Program-made: the position numbers and the translations under genes
Origin: Crocinitomicaceae bacterium
Lineage (GTDB): Bacteria; Bacteroidota; Bacteroidia; Flavobacteriales_D; Crocinitomicaceae
NCBI GenBank assembly: GCA_029251865.1
Contig: JAQXCN010000045.1
Location: 1 to 64,000 of the forward strand
Length of the DNA: 64,000 nucleotides
Reading direction: 5' to 3'
The notes under the pieces: model-generated
The model's input: the letters and a program-made list of their open reading frames with translations, nothing else
What the model was told of the DNA's origin: nothing
Database searches by the model: none
Shown here: positions 1 through 8,650 of the stretch, one piece after another
Layout: every line of letters begins with the position of its first letter
Numbering within the stretch: the stretch's first letter is position 1

Positions 1-1
1 A

Positions 2-70
2 AAGGCCTTTATATTGATTATTTGTGCTACTGCAATTTTGTTTAAGGTACAGGAACTTCTCATGCAATGA
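2..70 (+). CDS. possible 3' end of a membrane protein gene (partial)
   Basis: The second forward frame is open from the window edge to a TGA at 68-70. The 22 codons give a mostly hydrophobic stretch (KAFILIICATAILF) followed by a short polar tail, as expected for the last transmembrane helix of a membrane protein. A small hairpin starts at the stop codon. The piece is too short to name a family and could be a chance open frame. Confidence 0.3.
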   Translation, partial: KAFILIICATAILFKVQELLMQ

Positions 71-82
71 CCCAAGTGGGTC
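69..82. other. small hairpin GACCC-AAGT-GGGTC
   Basis: Perfect 5-bp inverted repeat with a 4-nt loop, directly at the stop of the possible partial gene ending at 70. No T-run follows, so it is not a convincing terminator by itself. Confidence 0.35.
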
Positions 83-117
83 GACTAAAACTATTAAACT
101 CTTATCAAACTAGAAAT

Positions 118-137
118 AACTGCTTCTCCAAGCAGTT
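118..137. other. stem-loop AACTGCTT-CTCC-AAGCAGTT
   Basis: Perfect 8-bp stem with a 4-nt loop in the gene-free stretch at the left edge. On the + strand it is followed by GGATTTTGC, a weak T-rich tail. It may be a terminator for a gene ending near 70 or part of a small RNA. Nothing else was recognised between 83 and 250. Confidence 0.4.
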
Positions 138-250
138 GGATTTTGCATAAGAAGTTGCCTGTGTCTCTCCTTATTTCACTTCTAAGATATGTAGATGTTG
201 TGTAGGATTTGGATGTAATGAATAAACATACCTTTAAGATGAAGATAAAT

Positions 251-280
251 GTGATTTGATTGATTATTTTATCAAATCAC
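251..280 (-). terminator. possible weak terminator overlapping the acetyltransferase stop
   Basis: A perfect 10-bp inverted repeat (251-260 with 271-280, 10-nt loop) spans the TAA stop (264-266) of the minus-strand acetyltransferase gene. The stem is AT-rich and the following bases are only moderately T-rich, so termination is plausible but not certain. Confidence 0.35.
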
Positions 281-722
281 CGAATTCAAATTTGCCTGTA
301 ATCCAGTTTTTATCGAGTGAAGCTTTATGTTTTTTATAAAAGTTGATAGCTGGCTCGTTCCATTCTAGTACGAGCCATTCCATACGTTTGACTTTACTGT
401 TTTTCGCCCTATTTACGACTTTCTCAAACAACAGTCCTCCAATGCCTAACGTCCTTTTGTTTTCTTGGACATATAAGTCTTCGAGGTATAGGCATTTACC
501 TTTCCATGTGGAATAGGAAGTGTAGTACAAGGCAAAACCAATGATTCCTGAGGCGTCTTCAGCTACAAATGCGTTACAAATCTTTTCTTCAAATAAGTGG
601 TTTTCAAGATCTGCAACGGTATTTTCAACGGCATTTGGTTCCCTTTCATATTCGGCTAGCGCCTTTATAAGTCTCAATATGGAAGGAACATCTTCGCGGG
701 AAGCATCTCTTATTTGTATCAC
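264..722 (-). CDS. GNAT family N-acetyltransferase, diamine/SAT1-like
   Basis: 152 residues, predicted to move an acetyl group from acetyl-CoA to a small amine. The core resembles the spermidine/spermine N-acetyltransferase (SAT1-like) branch: IRDASREDVPSILRLIKALAEYE at the start, then the GFALYYTSYSTWKG and YLEDLYV strands, the acetyl-CoA loop KRTLGIGGLL (R-x-x-G-I-G), and WNEPAINFYKK near the end. The start is a GTG (720-722) whose last two bases begin the TGA stop of sprA, a 4-base overlap suggesting translational coupling. It is the last gene of the maeB-ruvA-sprA operon. The substrate cannot be told from sequence, and a role in secretion or motility is not implied by position alone. Confidence 0.85.
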   Translation of the reverse strand: MIQIRDASREDVPSILRLIKALAEYEREPNAVENTVADLENHLFEEKICNAFVAEDASGIIGFALYYTSYSTWKGKCLYLEDLYVQENKRTLGIGGLLFEKVVNRAKNSKVKRMEWLVLEWNEPAINFYKKHKASLDKNWITGKFEFGDLIK

Positions 723-3700
723 TGAACTCCGGCTAAATTAAATCTAATTTTAAAACCGGTATTTATATTCCCTGTAGGATATGACGTTTGAACTTTGGGC
801 GTATTCAAGTTTTGATCATAGTAGAACATAAGCGTTAAATTGTTCGTCAAATTATAATCTGCAGAGATTTTGATAGCGACTGTTTTTTGACCCGCAGTGG
901 CCTGATTCGTGTTTTCAACAATCTTGCGAATCACAGTTAGATTGTCTCTAAATGAGAAATCAAACTTGATATTTACATCACTAGACTTGATATTTCGGAA
1001 GGGTAATTTGACATCTTTTATTCGTGCTGCAGTTCCAACCACAATCTCTTCCGATAAGGACTCTGTGACTTGGTTGTTACTAAGTGCTAATGTAGCTTGC
1101 CTGTCTTTTTTATATTCAAATCTTGTTTGAAGTGTATGGCCTCCTATGATCCAGTTTGCATCAATACCGATAAGCGGAGAAAAACGCTCGCTGATCACAA
1201 CGTTTTGAATTTGCATATTCGGAATATAATTGTTGTCAATATCCAGAGCTGTTAAGTTTCCTTGGTTGTCTGATTCAGAATTTAAATTCGTCTGCATACC
1301 GTTTAATGAAATTGTTGAGCTGTATCCATGTCTTACAATAAAGGACTTTAGGAACTTCTTAGTCCATTTGTACTTTGTCAATCCGCTATAATTCACGGAC
1401 CAATTTGGTAGTGGAATACTTTGCATTGGATCGATATTCCTACTATTAACGGTTGCATCGTTAAATGCAGTCATGAACGCACCTAAAACAACATCTTGTT
1501 GGCTTCCAGAATAGCCACTGTAATAGCCACTTGTGCCTGTTAATGATGAGTTTGAGTTTTGACTACCAACAATCTGAGATACGGCAGTACGGTTATTTAA
1601 TAAATTATCAAATATGGAAGATTGGTATTGTGTGCCTTGTTTTATAAATGATGTCCCCAAAGTAATTGTAGAATAGGTAAGGGTAGAGGTTTGAAATTGA
1701 CTTTGTCCTTCAAAAGCCTCAGTACCTTCGTTCCAACGGTAAAATTCACCGGAGTTGTTGGAGTAGTTTCTATTCAAGTTTAAATCGATATTTACATCTT
1801 TGAAGGGTTCTAAGGTTGCGCGCATGGATAGATTTGCAGAATGTGTTGTTGCATATTGGGTATTAAGGTTTTCATTACGAACCAACCAATTGTTCTCAGT
1901 CGCTAAACTCGAAATATTATAGCCGTTGGCCCTACCAAAAACATCATATCCTTGCTGCCCAAATACAAACCCACTGAGTTTGGAGGTGGAATTATTCATG
2001 CCTAAGAATCTGGATTCTTCTGCAAAACCAGGAAGAATAGTCCCATCTGTCAAAGCATAAGTCCCTGAGATATTTCGGACGGTCATGATCATTCGTGCAA
2101 AGAAACCTAGAACTTTTGGCACCTTTCGTTTTGCTCTTTCTTCTTTTCGTGTCTTCTTTTTGTGCGCTCTATTCTTTTTCTTGTAGGCTTTAAGTTGCTC
2201 TTTGGTCATAGAGTCCAGTGGGATTTCTGGTTCTAAATCTTCAACAATAATCCACTCCCATTTTTTGTTTTCATCTGTGTCTTTATTCACGGATTGGCCA
2301 TCGGATGATTTGCTTCCAGGGCCACTTCTTGGATTAATTCTCCCTCTAGAGTTTCTGCCTTCCGATAATATTTTTTTGAAAAAGGGAACTTTGTTATAGA
2401 GATTCACGAAGTTCGCCTGCGTTGTCATATTTATATTTCGGCTATTTTGAATTGTATTCCCAAAGGCACTTTGACCTAGTGGAGCTCTAGACCAATTGTA
2501 ACCTCCGGTGTATTTTACATTGGCGTTAAGCCAATTGGTTAATGGGAATTTATTGAAAGGAACTTTATAGTTAATGGTTACGTTTTGATTGTATTGCATT
2601 GTACGACCTAAGGTTGTCATTTGCGAACGGATTGTATCAAGAAACTCGCGGTATCCTTCAGGATTAGAAATGCGGTCTACGCTATTGTTCCCTTCCTCGA
2701 AAATAGCCTGATTTCTTGCGCTAAATGTGGTTTTCAGATTTCGTGTAATGTCGTATCCAAGCTCATATTTTCGATTCCAATCAAAACGCTTTAAAAATAT
2801 AGGGTCAAATTCATAGTCAGGTACGAGATTATTTCTTACTTGGCGTTCATTGTAAATTCTCGAGTAATCATTCGTGAAAGAAATATTTTTTGGCATTAGG
2901 AAAAGGTTGAAGTCTTTAACCAACTTCAAGTATTTGTTCTTCTGTACGGGTTTCCATTTTTTAAAGGGTTGAAAAGGTTTTCCCTTAAAAGTGTAATTGT
3001 AATTGAGAGCTCCAGTCCATGTTTTAGTAAGGTCTTTTTTCGTATTAAAATCTCTTTGGAGATTTTCAGAGAATGCATAGCTTGCAGCCCAATTCGAAAT
3101 TCTCCAAAAATGATTTTTACTTCCTGCTTTCGCTTCCTTTCGAACATTGCTGAAGTTAAACGATTTTCTTTCGTTGAAATCTTGACCTAATTTTTTACGC
3201 GCTCTTCTCGTTGCATCATCATAGTCCGCTAATTTGATGTCTGGATTAAATGGATCATACTCGGGATTGACGAGGCCAAGTGAGTACCCATAAAAAAACG
3301 GTAAGGAGACACGGGCTTGTTTTCCAAAAAACTGACCGAGCTGTACTGTTGAATTTAGGTCAAATCCTATCTGTTCATTTCTCTGTCTGTCTTGGACACG
3401 GCTGTCTACACTCCCCCAATTAATGCCAGAGTAATTTCCTGAGGCATTAATATTCGCAAAGTCAGCTAGTTTCAATTGTAATTGTCCTACTGCTGCAGAA
3501 CCGCCTTCACTCACGAAGTCCGTAAGCCGCATTTCATTGACCCAAACGTTGACGCATTCTGCATCGCCATCATCTGGTAGCCAAATGTTATTGGGATCGT
3601 TTTGAAGGGGATTACGCACACCAATCATGATTGTTTTAAGTCCTTGTAGGTTTGGGCTTCCTTTTACCTTTATTCTTCTTTCATTATTTTTTGGATCCGT

Positions 3701-6700
3701 CTTAGCGTACTCCACGATGTATGAAATACCCGTACCACCTTCCTCAACAATCGCGTTTCGCTCTTTTTTTAAATTGATTAAATCATCGAAAACAATTTCT
3801 ATGTCATTGGTAGAAGGCCAAATGTTATCAGCCCCATTTTCATACCATTCTGAGACATCCATCGGAAGCTCATATTCATAATAATTATCAACAAAATCTG
3901 TACCTAAACGAACAAATAGGGTAAGCTCATGATCATCTAGCGTATTTTGAATAACTTCCTCAGCATGCACAAACATTTTTAGTTTTTTATACGTACGTAC
4001 GTCAAATTGAACGTTTCGGTATGCTGCGCGCGCATCACCATCTTGAAGGTTGCAAATTTCCAGCACCAGTGACTGCTCATTCATTTGACGCGCATATGGT
4101 TGTGAAGGATCGACTTCTCTCTGAATTCCTGGAGGGACGCTATAGTTTATAGGTTCTCTTTGTTCATTTTCTTGAATGTTAACAGCTCCAATGTTGAAGG
4201 TGGTTAGATTGGGGTCTGGCTGAATGCTCAATCCGGGCTGACTTAAGTCCTCATTAAAACGTCTCCACTCTCCTCGAATGAGCTCAAGTCTTGCAAATCG
4301 AACAACAACTTCTTCATCAAAATTCTTGAGGAACATTCTCATAAATCGAATCGATCGAAAATCCTGTATACCATTCACACGTTTTTCGTAATCAGTTATG
4401 GGCACTTTAAATTGATACCAGGTTTCATTTTTATTTCCGTTGGTATATACTTGCTTGTTGGTGATATAATTACTGCCTTCTTGCATGTCATTTCTTCTCA
4501 GACTTACCTTGTACTGGAAATAGCTTTCAGTTTCAGATAAGTTATTGTCTTGGTTAATATCTTCGATATCTGGCATGTTAGTGGCTTGTGTAGGATAGCC
4601 ATTTGCATTGATTGCTGAGGAGATTTCTGTGGTAGGGGAGTTGCCCTCCATGCCGTTATACCTTTTATATCGTTTTAGAATGTCTGCCTCTGCACTGTCA
4701 TAATCATCATCGAGATAGTAATTATAGTTGTCACCTGAAGGATCATTGATTAGTTGTTGCTTTATTTCAGCGGTCATGTTAGGGTGATTGTTAACCCATG
4801 AAACATAATTTTGAAAAGCGATGCTTTCTTCTGAGTTATCCCAGCCATCGAGGCCAACATCTTGATTGAGCCTTGAATTAGGGTCGTTATCAAATGCGTT
4901 CACAACAACTTGCTGTGTTGATACTCTAGCCCAATCGGTAGTGTCTATGTTATCATCAACTGAGACGCCTTGTGGAGGCAACCCATTTTCAAAACTTTTT
5001 CTCGAATCAGGTAAAACATCTTCAGAAATATTACCTAAATTGAAGTAGAGATCTCCTCCATTATGAAATGCGTTATTATCCACAGCCTCTGCGTCTTCGT
5101 TAAAAGGGTCTAGCACCCAGAATTGGATGAATTCAATATTAGCTACCTCAAAATCGTTCGTGGTTAGACCTCTCATAATGCCACCCCACCTTTCTTCTGG
5201 ATTTACAAATTGACCAATAGAATCAACCGTATTTGTTGTATCATAGTTATACATTCCCCGTTCTTTTGGATAATAAGCCAAGTCAAGCACAGGTAGATTT
5301 TGTATGCCGCCATATGGAATATCAACGAGCGGGAATATGTCATTTTGATTGACTTGGCGCATGCGACTATCACTTGTAATCGCACCACCATTCTCCTGAA
5401 TATGCTGGGGTGTTAAAGAAGTTCCTTGAAAGAAAACAGGATCAATTACATACCATGCTGTTCTCGCTCTATTAAATCCAGCACTTAGGTCCTTTTTTGT
5501 GGCTTCAGGAAATAAACTAGGCTGACCTTGGGGAATTGATGCCAGTCTCCAAGCGCTTACGTTTCTGAGGTCTATGGCACTTTGAGCCGCCTCGAAGTCG
5601 TCAATATAAGAGGTCCCTTCTTTTTCTATGGCTTTTGGTTGTCCCGGGATTAAATGCGCAAATTCTCCTGTGAAAGACAAAGTAGACATCTGTTTGGTTG
5701 AAATCACAGGTAAGAAATCTACTAGCTTTGTTAGAAATGGTATATCCGTTCTTAACGCGATATCTGCACCAATCACATTATTTTTAAACGGCTCGCTGCC
5801 GAAGTCAACTTTTTGTGTTACCGGTCGCTCCATCATTCGAACCCATGTTGCACCCAATTTTAAACGATCACTGAAGCGGTACTGGTACCTTCCCCCAACC
5901 ATGGATCGCGCCTGAAAGCCAAATACCGAGTTACTCTCAATAGAAATTTTTATTGGTGTATTAGATTCTAAAATACCCGTATTTAATATTTTTACTCGTC
6001 CAAAGGCGTAGTCTACTGTGTAATCTACACCTTCAATTAATCGTATACCGCCGGCAGTAACAGAAACTGATCCTTCTGGCACCGACATAACATTTAGTGG
6101 AATATCAGAGGTGATTGAGGACTGATACTCTCCTTTGAAAACAAATCTGTTTTTACTAGGTATTTGTTGTGCAGCTGTTTTTGTAGAATCATAGAGTTCG
6201 TAAAAAGCTATTTTATCTACTGTAATTTGAGGAATTCCTGCATCTGTAAGTTTATCTGCTAAAGTTTGACCGAAGGGTTCAACTGTGGAAAAGAAGATGC
6301 GACCATTTTTTTTGTTTATAGTTCCGCCATTATCAATTTTGTTGTTTACTTGGTTAAAAGGAGCAAAATCAAATACACCGTCGGAGAATGGTTGGTTATT
6401 TTGATTGATTTTATCCATATCAATTAAGGTGACAATTTGCTTTTTATCTACTCCATCAAAAGGAATAATAGGCAGCTCAACAGAGGTCTCAGGATTGTTA
6501 TATAATACATCAATTTTAAAGCCAAGTTGATCGACTTGATAGGCGCCTATGGAGTAAACATTTTTCATCATCAAGTCCCAAACTTTATTTTTTGGATTGG
6601 TGATGGTAGGTTTTAGAAGTTTTAAGATTAAGGCGTCTTGACCAGTTGATCCATCCGTTGAAAATTCACCAATTTGGTAAGTCTCTCCACGATACGTATA

Positions 6701-8071
6701 CTCGTAAGCAACAGATAAAATCTCATCATTATTTAGTGGACTATTTAAAGAGATATAACCTAACAGAGCATTGTAAGTGAAATCACTAGTTTCAAGACGG
6801 CGTGCATTTTCTAACTTTTCATATTCCACCGCTTGTCCAAATGGTCCAGGACTTGAGAATTGCGCATTTAATGCGCTTACTGAATTTGCAAAACCGCGAA
6901 TCGCAGGTTGATTTGAAGCCCAATTATACAGTCCGTTGGCTTCATTTTGTGGGATTTCGTTTACAGAGAATGAGCCAGGTTGTCCCTGACAATTGTCAGC
7001 TAATGCTTCTCCGAGATCAGAAAATGCAATAATATTTCTTGTGTTTTCAATACTGTTGTTTCTGTTTGTAACCCACACCTCAATCCGTGTGATATACATG
7101 GTCGAATTGACCACGGGTAATGTAGACATTGCCTCATCATAATGCTGCTGATGGTATAAATTTAAGAAGTAGTGTCTGTTCGCTTCGTAGTTGTCTGCCG
7201 TAAGTTCAAATTCCTGCACCTGAGCTTTACCACTAACATTAATTTCATTACGCTGACCCTTTGAAGAGGCAGCGATCAAGTCCACGGTCGCACGCCCGAA
7301 TTTTAATTGTGTCTTTGCACCAAAAAGCGTTTGAGAACCCTGAATTAGAGATGTAGGAAGTTCTAAAGCAACATTACCAAGTGCAATTTTCTGTAAGATT
7401 TGATCTTCATCCCCGGTATGTTCGAGTTTAGAAATATTTTCAAAGTCAAAAGAGGCTTGTGTATTATACTTTGCTCCGATTTTAAGTTTAGTTCCAATTT
7501 GTCCAACAATATCCATATTGATGTTTTGCTGAAAGTCAAAGCGCGTAACTCTTCTTTGACGCAATGGAAGCAATGGATTTTCATATCTACTGTGATTCGC
7601 GCCAAGAGAGAGCTCAATATTACCTTGTGGTTTAATTGTGATTTCATCTGAGCCAAAAAAGTTTTCGAAAGCTTTACTTCCTATTTTTATTGGCAGTTCG
7701 AAAGCACGATTCTCTTCGGTCTCCTCTTCAATGATTTCAAGCCAATCTTGAGACATAGACTTCTCTCTTTTGAATTCGAGATATTCGTCAAGCGTTAAGA
7801 ATGAGGGGTTTCTAAAATCTAATCCATTTCCTAGGGTTTCTGAAAAGATGAAGGTTCCAGTTAGTGGATCATAAGAGATGTTTTGTTCTAACGACGTTGG
7901 GTCTCCAAGATCAAAACTTTGGGTTTCAACTTGAAAAGGGTTTTGAGGGTTGTAAATCGGGAAAGGAAGTTGGATACTATCACCCTGACTGAAAGCCGAC
8001 AAGCTGATCAGGAGAAATAAGAGCAAAAACCCTAATTTCGTTGTCTTTCCGTATGTTTTACAAGTGTTCAA
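719..8071 (-). CDS. sprA: SprA, type IX secretion outer-membrane translocon
   Basis: 2450 residues, close to the roughly 2400 of known SprA/Sov proteins. SprA is the giant beta-barrel pore through which T9SS cargo crosses the outer membrane, and is needed for gliding motility in gliding species. A signal peptide covers about residues 1-28 (hydrophobic GFLLLFLLISLSAFS). The body has the family's repeating outer-membrane strands, the GVDYTVDYAFGRVKI type hairpins, and long YDFEA/DDYDSAE-like acidic loops. The only start ahead of the signal peptide that fits is TTG (8069-8071), one base after the ruvA stop; the frame closes shortly upstream. The order maeB-ruvA-sprA is a recurring Bacteroidota arrangement. 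Candidate cargo in this window: 15128-17536, 47364-49124 and 49362-51350. Confidence 0.96.
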   Translation of the reverse strand: MNTCKTYGKTTKLGFLLLFLLISLSAFSQGDSIQLPFPIYNPQNPFQVETQSFDLGDPTSLEQNISYDPLTGTFIFSETLGNGLDFRNPSFLTLDEYLEFKREKSMSQDWLEIIEEETEENRAFELPIKIGSKAFENFFGSDEITIKPQGNIELSLGANHSRYENPLLPLRQRRVTRFDFQQNINMDIVGQIGTKLKIGAKYNTQASFDFENISKLEHTGDEDQILQKIALGNVALELPTSLIQGSQTLFGAKTQLKFGRATVDLIAASSKGQRNEINVSGKAQVQEFELTADNYEANRHYFLNLYHQQHYDEAMSTLPVVNSTMYITRIEVWVTNRNNSIENTRNIIAFSDLGEALADNCQGQPGSFSVNEIPQNEANGLYNWASNQPAIRGFANSVSALNAQFSSPGPFGQAVEYEKLENARRLETSDFTYNALLGYISLNSPLNNDEILSVAYEYTYRGETYQIGEFSTDGSTGQDALILKLLKPTITNPKNKVWDLMMKNVYSIGAYQVDQLGFKIDVLYNNPETSVELPIIPFDGVDKKQIVTLIDMDKINQNNQPFSDGVFDFAPFNQVNNKIDNGGTINKKNGRIFFSTVEPFGQTLADKLTDAGIPQITVDKIAFYELYDSTKTAAQQIPSKNRFVFKGEYQSSITSDIPLNVMSVPEGSVSVTAGGIRLIEGVDYTVDYAFGRVKILNTGILESNTPIKISIESNSVFGFQARSMVGGRYQYRFSDRLKLGATWVRMMERPVTQKVDFGSEPFKNNVIGADIALRTDIPFLTKLVDFLPVISTKQMSTLSFTGEFAHLIPGQPKAIEKEGTSYIDDFEAAQSAIDLRNVSAWRLASIPQGQPSLFPEATKKDLSAGFNRARTAWYVIDPVFFQGTSLTPQHIQENGGAITSDSRMRQVNQNDIFPLVDIPYGGIQNLPVLDLAYYPKERGMYNYDTTNTVDSIGQFVNPEERWGGIMRGLTTNDFEVANIEFIQFWVLDPFNEDAEAVDNNAFHNGGDLYFNLGNISEDVLPDSRKSFENGLPPQGVSVDDNIDTTDWARVSTQQVVVNAFDNDPNSRLNQDVGLDGWDNSEESIAFQNYVSWVNNHPNMTAEIKQQLINDPSGDNYNYYLDDDYDSAEADILKRYKRYNGMEGNSPTTEISSAINANGYPTQATNMPDIEDINQDNNLSETESYFQYKVSLRRNDMQEGSNYITNKQVYTNGNKNETWYQFKVPITDYEKRVNGIQDFRSIRFMRMFLKNFDEEVVVRFARLELIRGEWRRFNEDLSQPGLSIQPDPNLTTFNIGAVNIQENEQREPINYSVPPGIQREVDPSQPYARQMNEQSLVLEICNLQDGDARAAYRNVQFDVRTYKKLKMFVHAEEVIQNTLDDHELTLFVRLGTDFVDNYYEYELPMDVSEWYENGADNIWPSTNDIEIVFDDLINLKKERNAIVEEGGTGISYIVEYAKTDPKNNERRIKVKGSPNLQGLKTIMIGVRNPLQNDPNNIWLPDDGDAECVNVWVNEMRLTDFVSEGGSAAVGQLQLKLADFANINASGNYSGINWGSVDSRVQDRQRNEQIGFDLNSTVQLGQFFGKQARVSLPFFYGYSLGLVNPEYDPFNPDIKLADYDDATRRARKKLGQDFNERKSFNFSNVRKEAKAGSKNHFWRISNWAASYAFSENLQRDFNTKKDLTKTWTGALNYNYTFKGKPFQPFKKWKPVQKNKYLKLVKDFNLFLMPKNISFTNDYSRIYNERQVRNNLVPDYEFDPIFLKRFDWNRKYELGYDITRNLKTTFSARNQAIFEEGNNSVDRISNPEGYREFLDTIRSQMTTLGRTMQYNQNVTINYKVPFNKFPLTNWLNANVKYTGGYNWSRAPLGQSAFGNTIQNSRNINMTTQANFVNLYNKVPFFKKILSEGRNSRGRINPRSGPGSKSSDGQSVNKDTDENKKWEWIIVEDLEPEIPLDSMTKEQLKAYKKKNRAHKKKTRKEERAKRKVPKVLGFFARMIMTVRNISGTYALTDGTILPGFAEESRFLGMNNSTSKLSGFVFGQQGYDVFGRANGYNISSLATENNWLVRNENLNTQYATTHSANLSMRATLEPFKDVNIDLNLNRNYSNNSGEFYRWNEGTEAFEGQSQFQTSTLTYSTITLGTSFIKQGTQYQSSIFDNLLNNRTAVSQIVGSQNSNSSLTGTSGYYSGYSGSQQDVVLGAFMTAFNDATVNSRNIDPMQSIPLPNWSVNYSGLTKYKWTKKFLKSFIVRHGYSSTISLNGMQTNLNSESDNQGNLTALDIDNNYIPNMQIQNVVISERFSPLIGIDANWIIGGHTLQTRFEYKKDRQATLALSNNQVTESLSEEIVVGTAARIKDVKLPFRNIKSSDVNIKFDFSFRDNLTVIRKIVENTNQATAGQKTVAIKISADYNLTNNLTLMFYYDQNLNTPKVQTSYPTGNINTGFKIRFNLAGVQ

Positions 8072-8072
8072 T

Positions 8073-8648
8073 TTACAATAGCTTCAGTGCCTCTTTAATG
8101 AGTTCTTCAACCGAATTGGAACCTGAATCTAACCTGTTTAAAGTTTTTTCTGCCGCTTTTTTGTCGAACCCTAGAGAAACTAATGCATTTAACGCATCAA
8201 ACCTATTTGTATTGTTTGTTCCACCAATATTTTCCGCATCTGATTCAAATGCTAAAACCTTCCCTTTTAAATCGATAATAACACGTTGTGCTGTTTTTGC
8301 ACCAATCCCTTTAACACTTTGAATTGTTGCAACATCATCACTTTGAATGGCATGTGCGACATCCGCAGGGGTTAAAGAAGAGAGCATAATCATGGCGGTA
8401 TTCGGTCCAATACCGGATACACTTATCAGTAAATTGAACATATCACGCTCCTCTTTGGCGTAAAATCCATAAAGTATTTGTGCGTCTTCTCGAACAATTA
8501 ATTTGGTATGTACACGAATAAACTCGGTGTCTGGAAGGGCGCTGAATGTATTGAGTGATATCTTGATTTCATAACCAACGCCGTTGCAATCAACAAGTAA
8601 GTCTGTTGGGTTTTTTTCAATGAGTTTACCTTGGATTTGCGCTATCAT
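8073..8648 (-). CDS. ruvA: Holliday junction branch migration protein RuvA
   Basis: 191 residues, slightly shorter than E. coli RuvA (203). RuvA tetramers bind four-way DNA junctions and load the RuvB motor during recombination repair. Seen: the N-terminal OB-fold (MIAQIQGKLIEK, GVGYEI), two helix-hairpin-helix elements (VSGIGPNTAMIML near residue 80 and VKGIGAKTAQRVI near 115), and the small C-terminal domain III (FDALNALVSLGF to the end) that touches RuvB. ATG at 8646-8648. Two bases separate it from maeB and one base from sprA, so it is the second gene of that operon; ruvB and ruvC are not in the window. Confidence 0.97.
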   Translation of the reverse strand: MIAQIQGKLIEKNPTDLLVDCNGVGYEIKISLNTFSALPDTEFIRVHTKLIVREDAQILYGFYAKEERDMFNLLISVSGIGPNTAMIMLSSLTPADVAHAIQSDDVATIQSVKGIGAKTAQRVIIDLKGKVLAFESDAENIGGTNNTNRFDALNALVSLGFDKKAAEKTLNRLDSGSNSVEELIKEALKLL

Positions 8649-8650
8649 AT

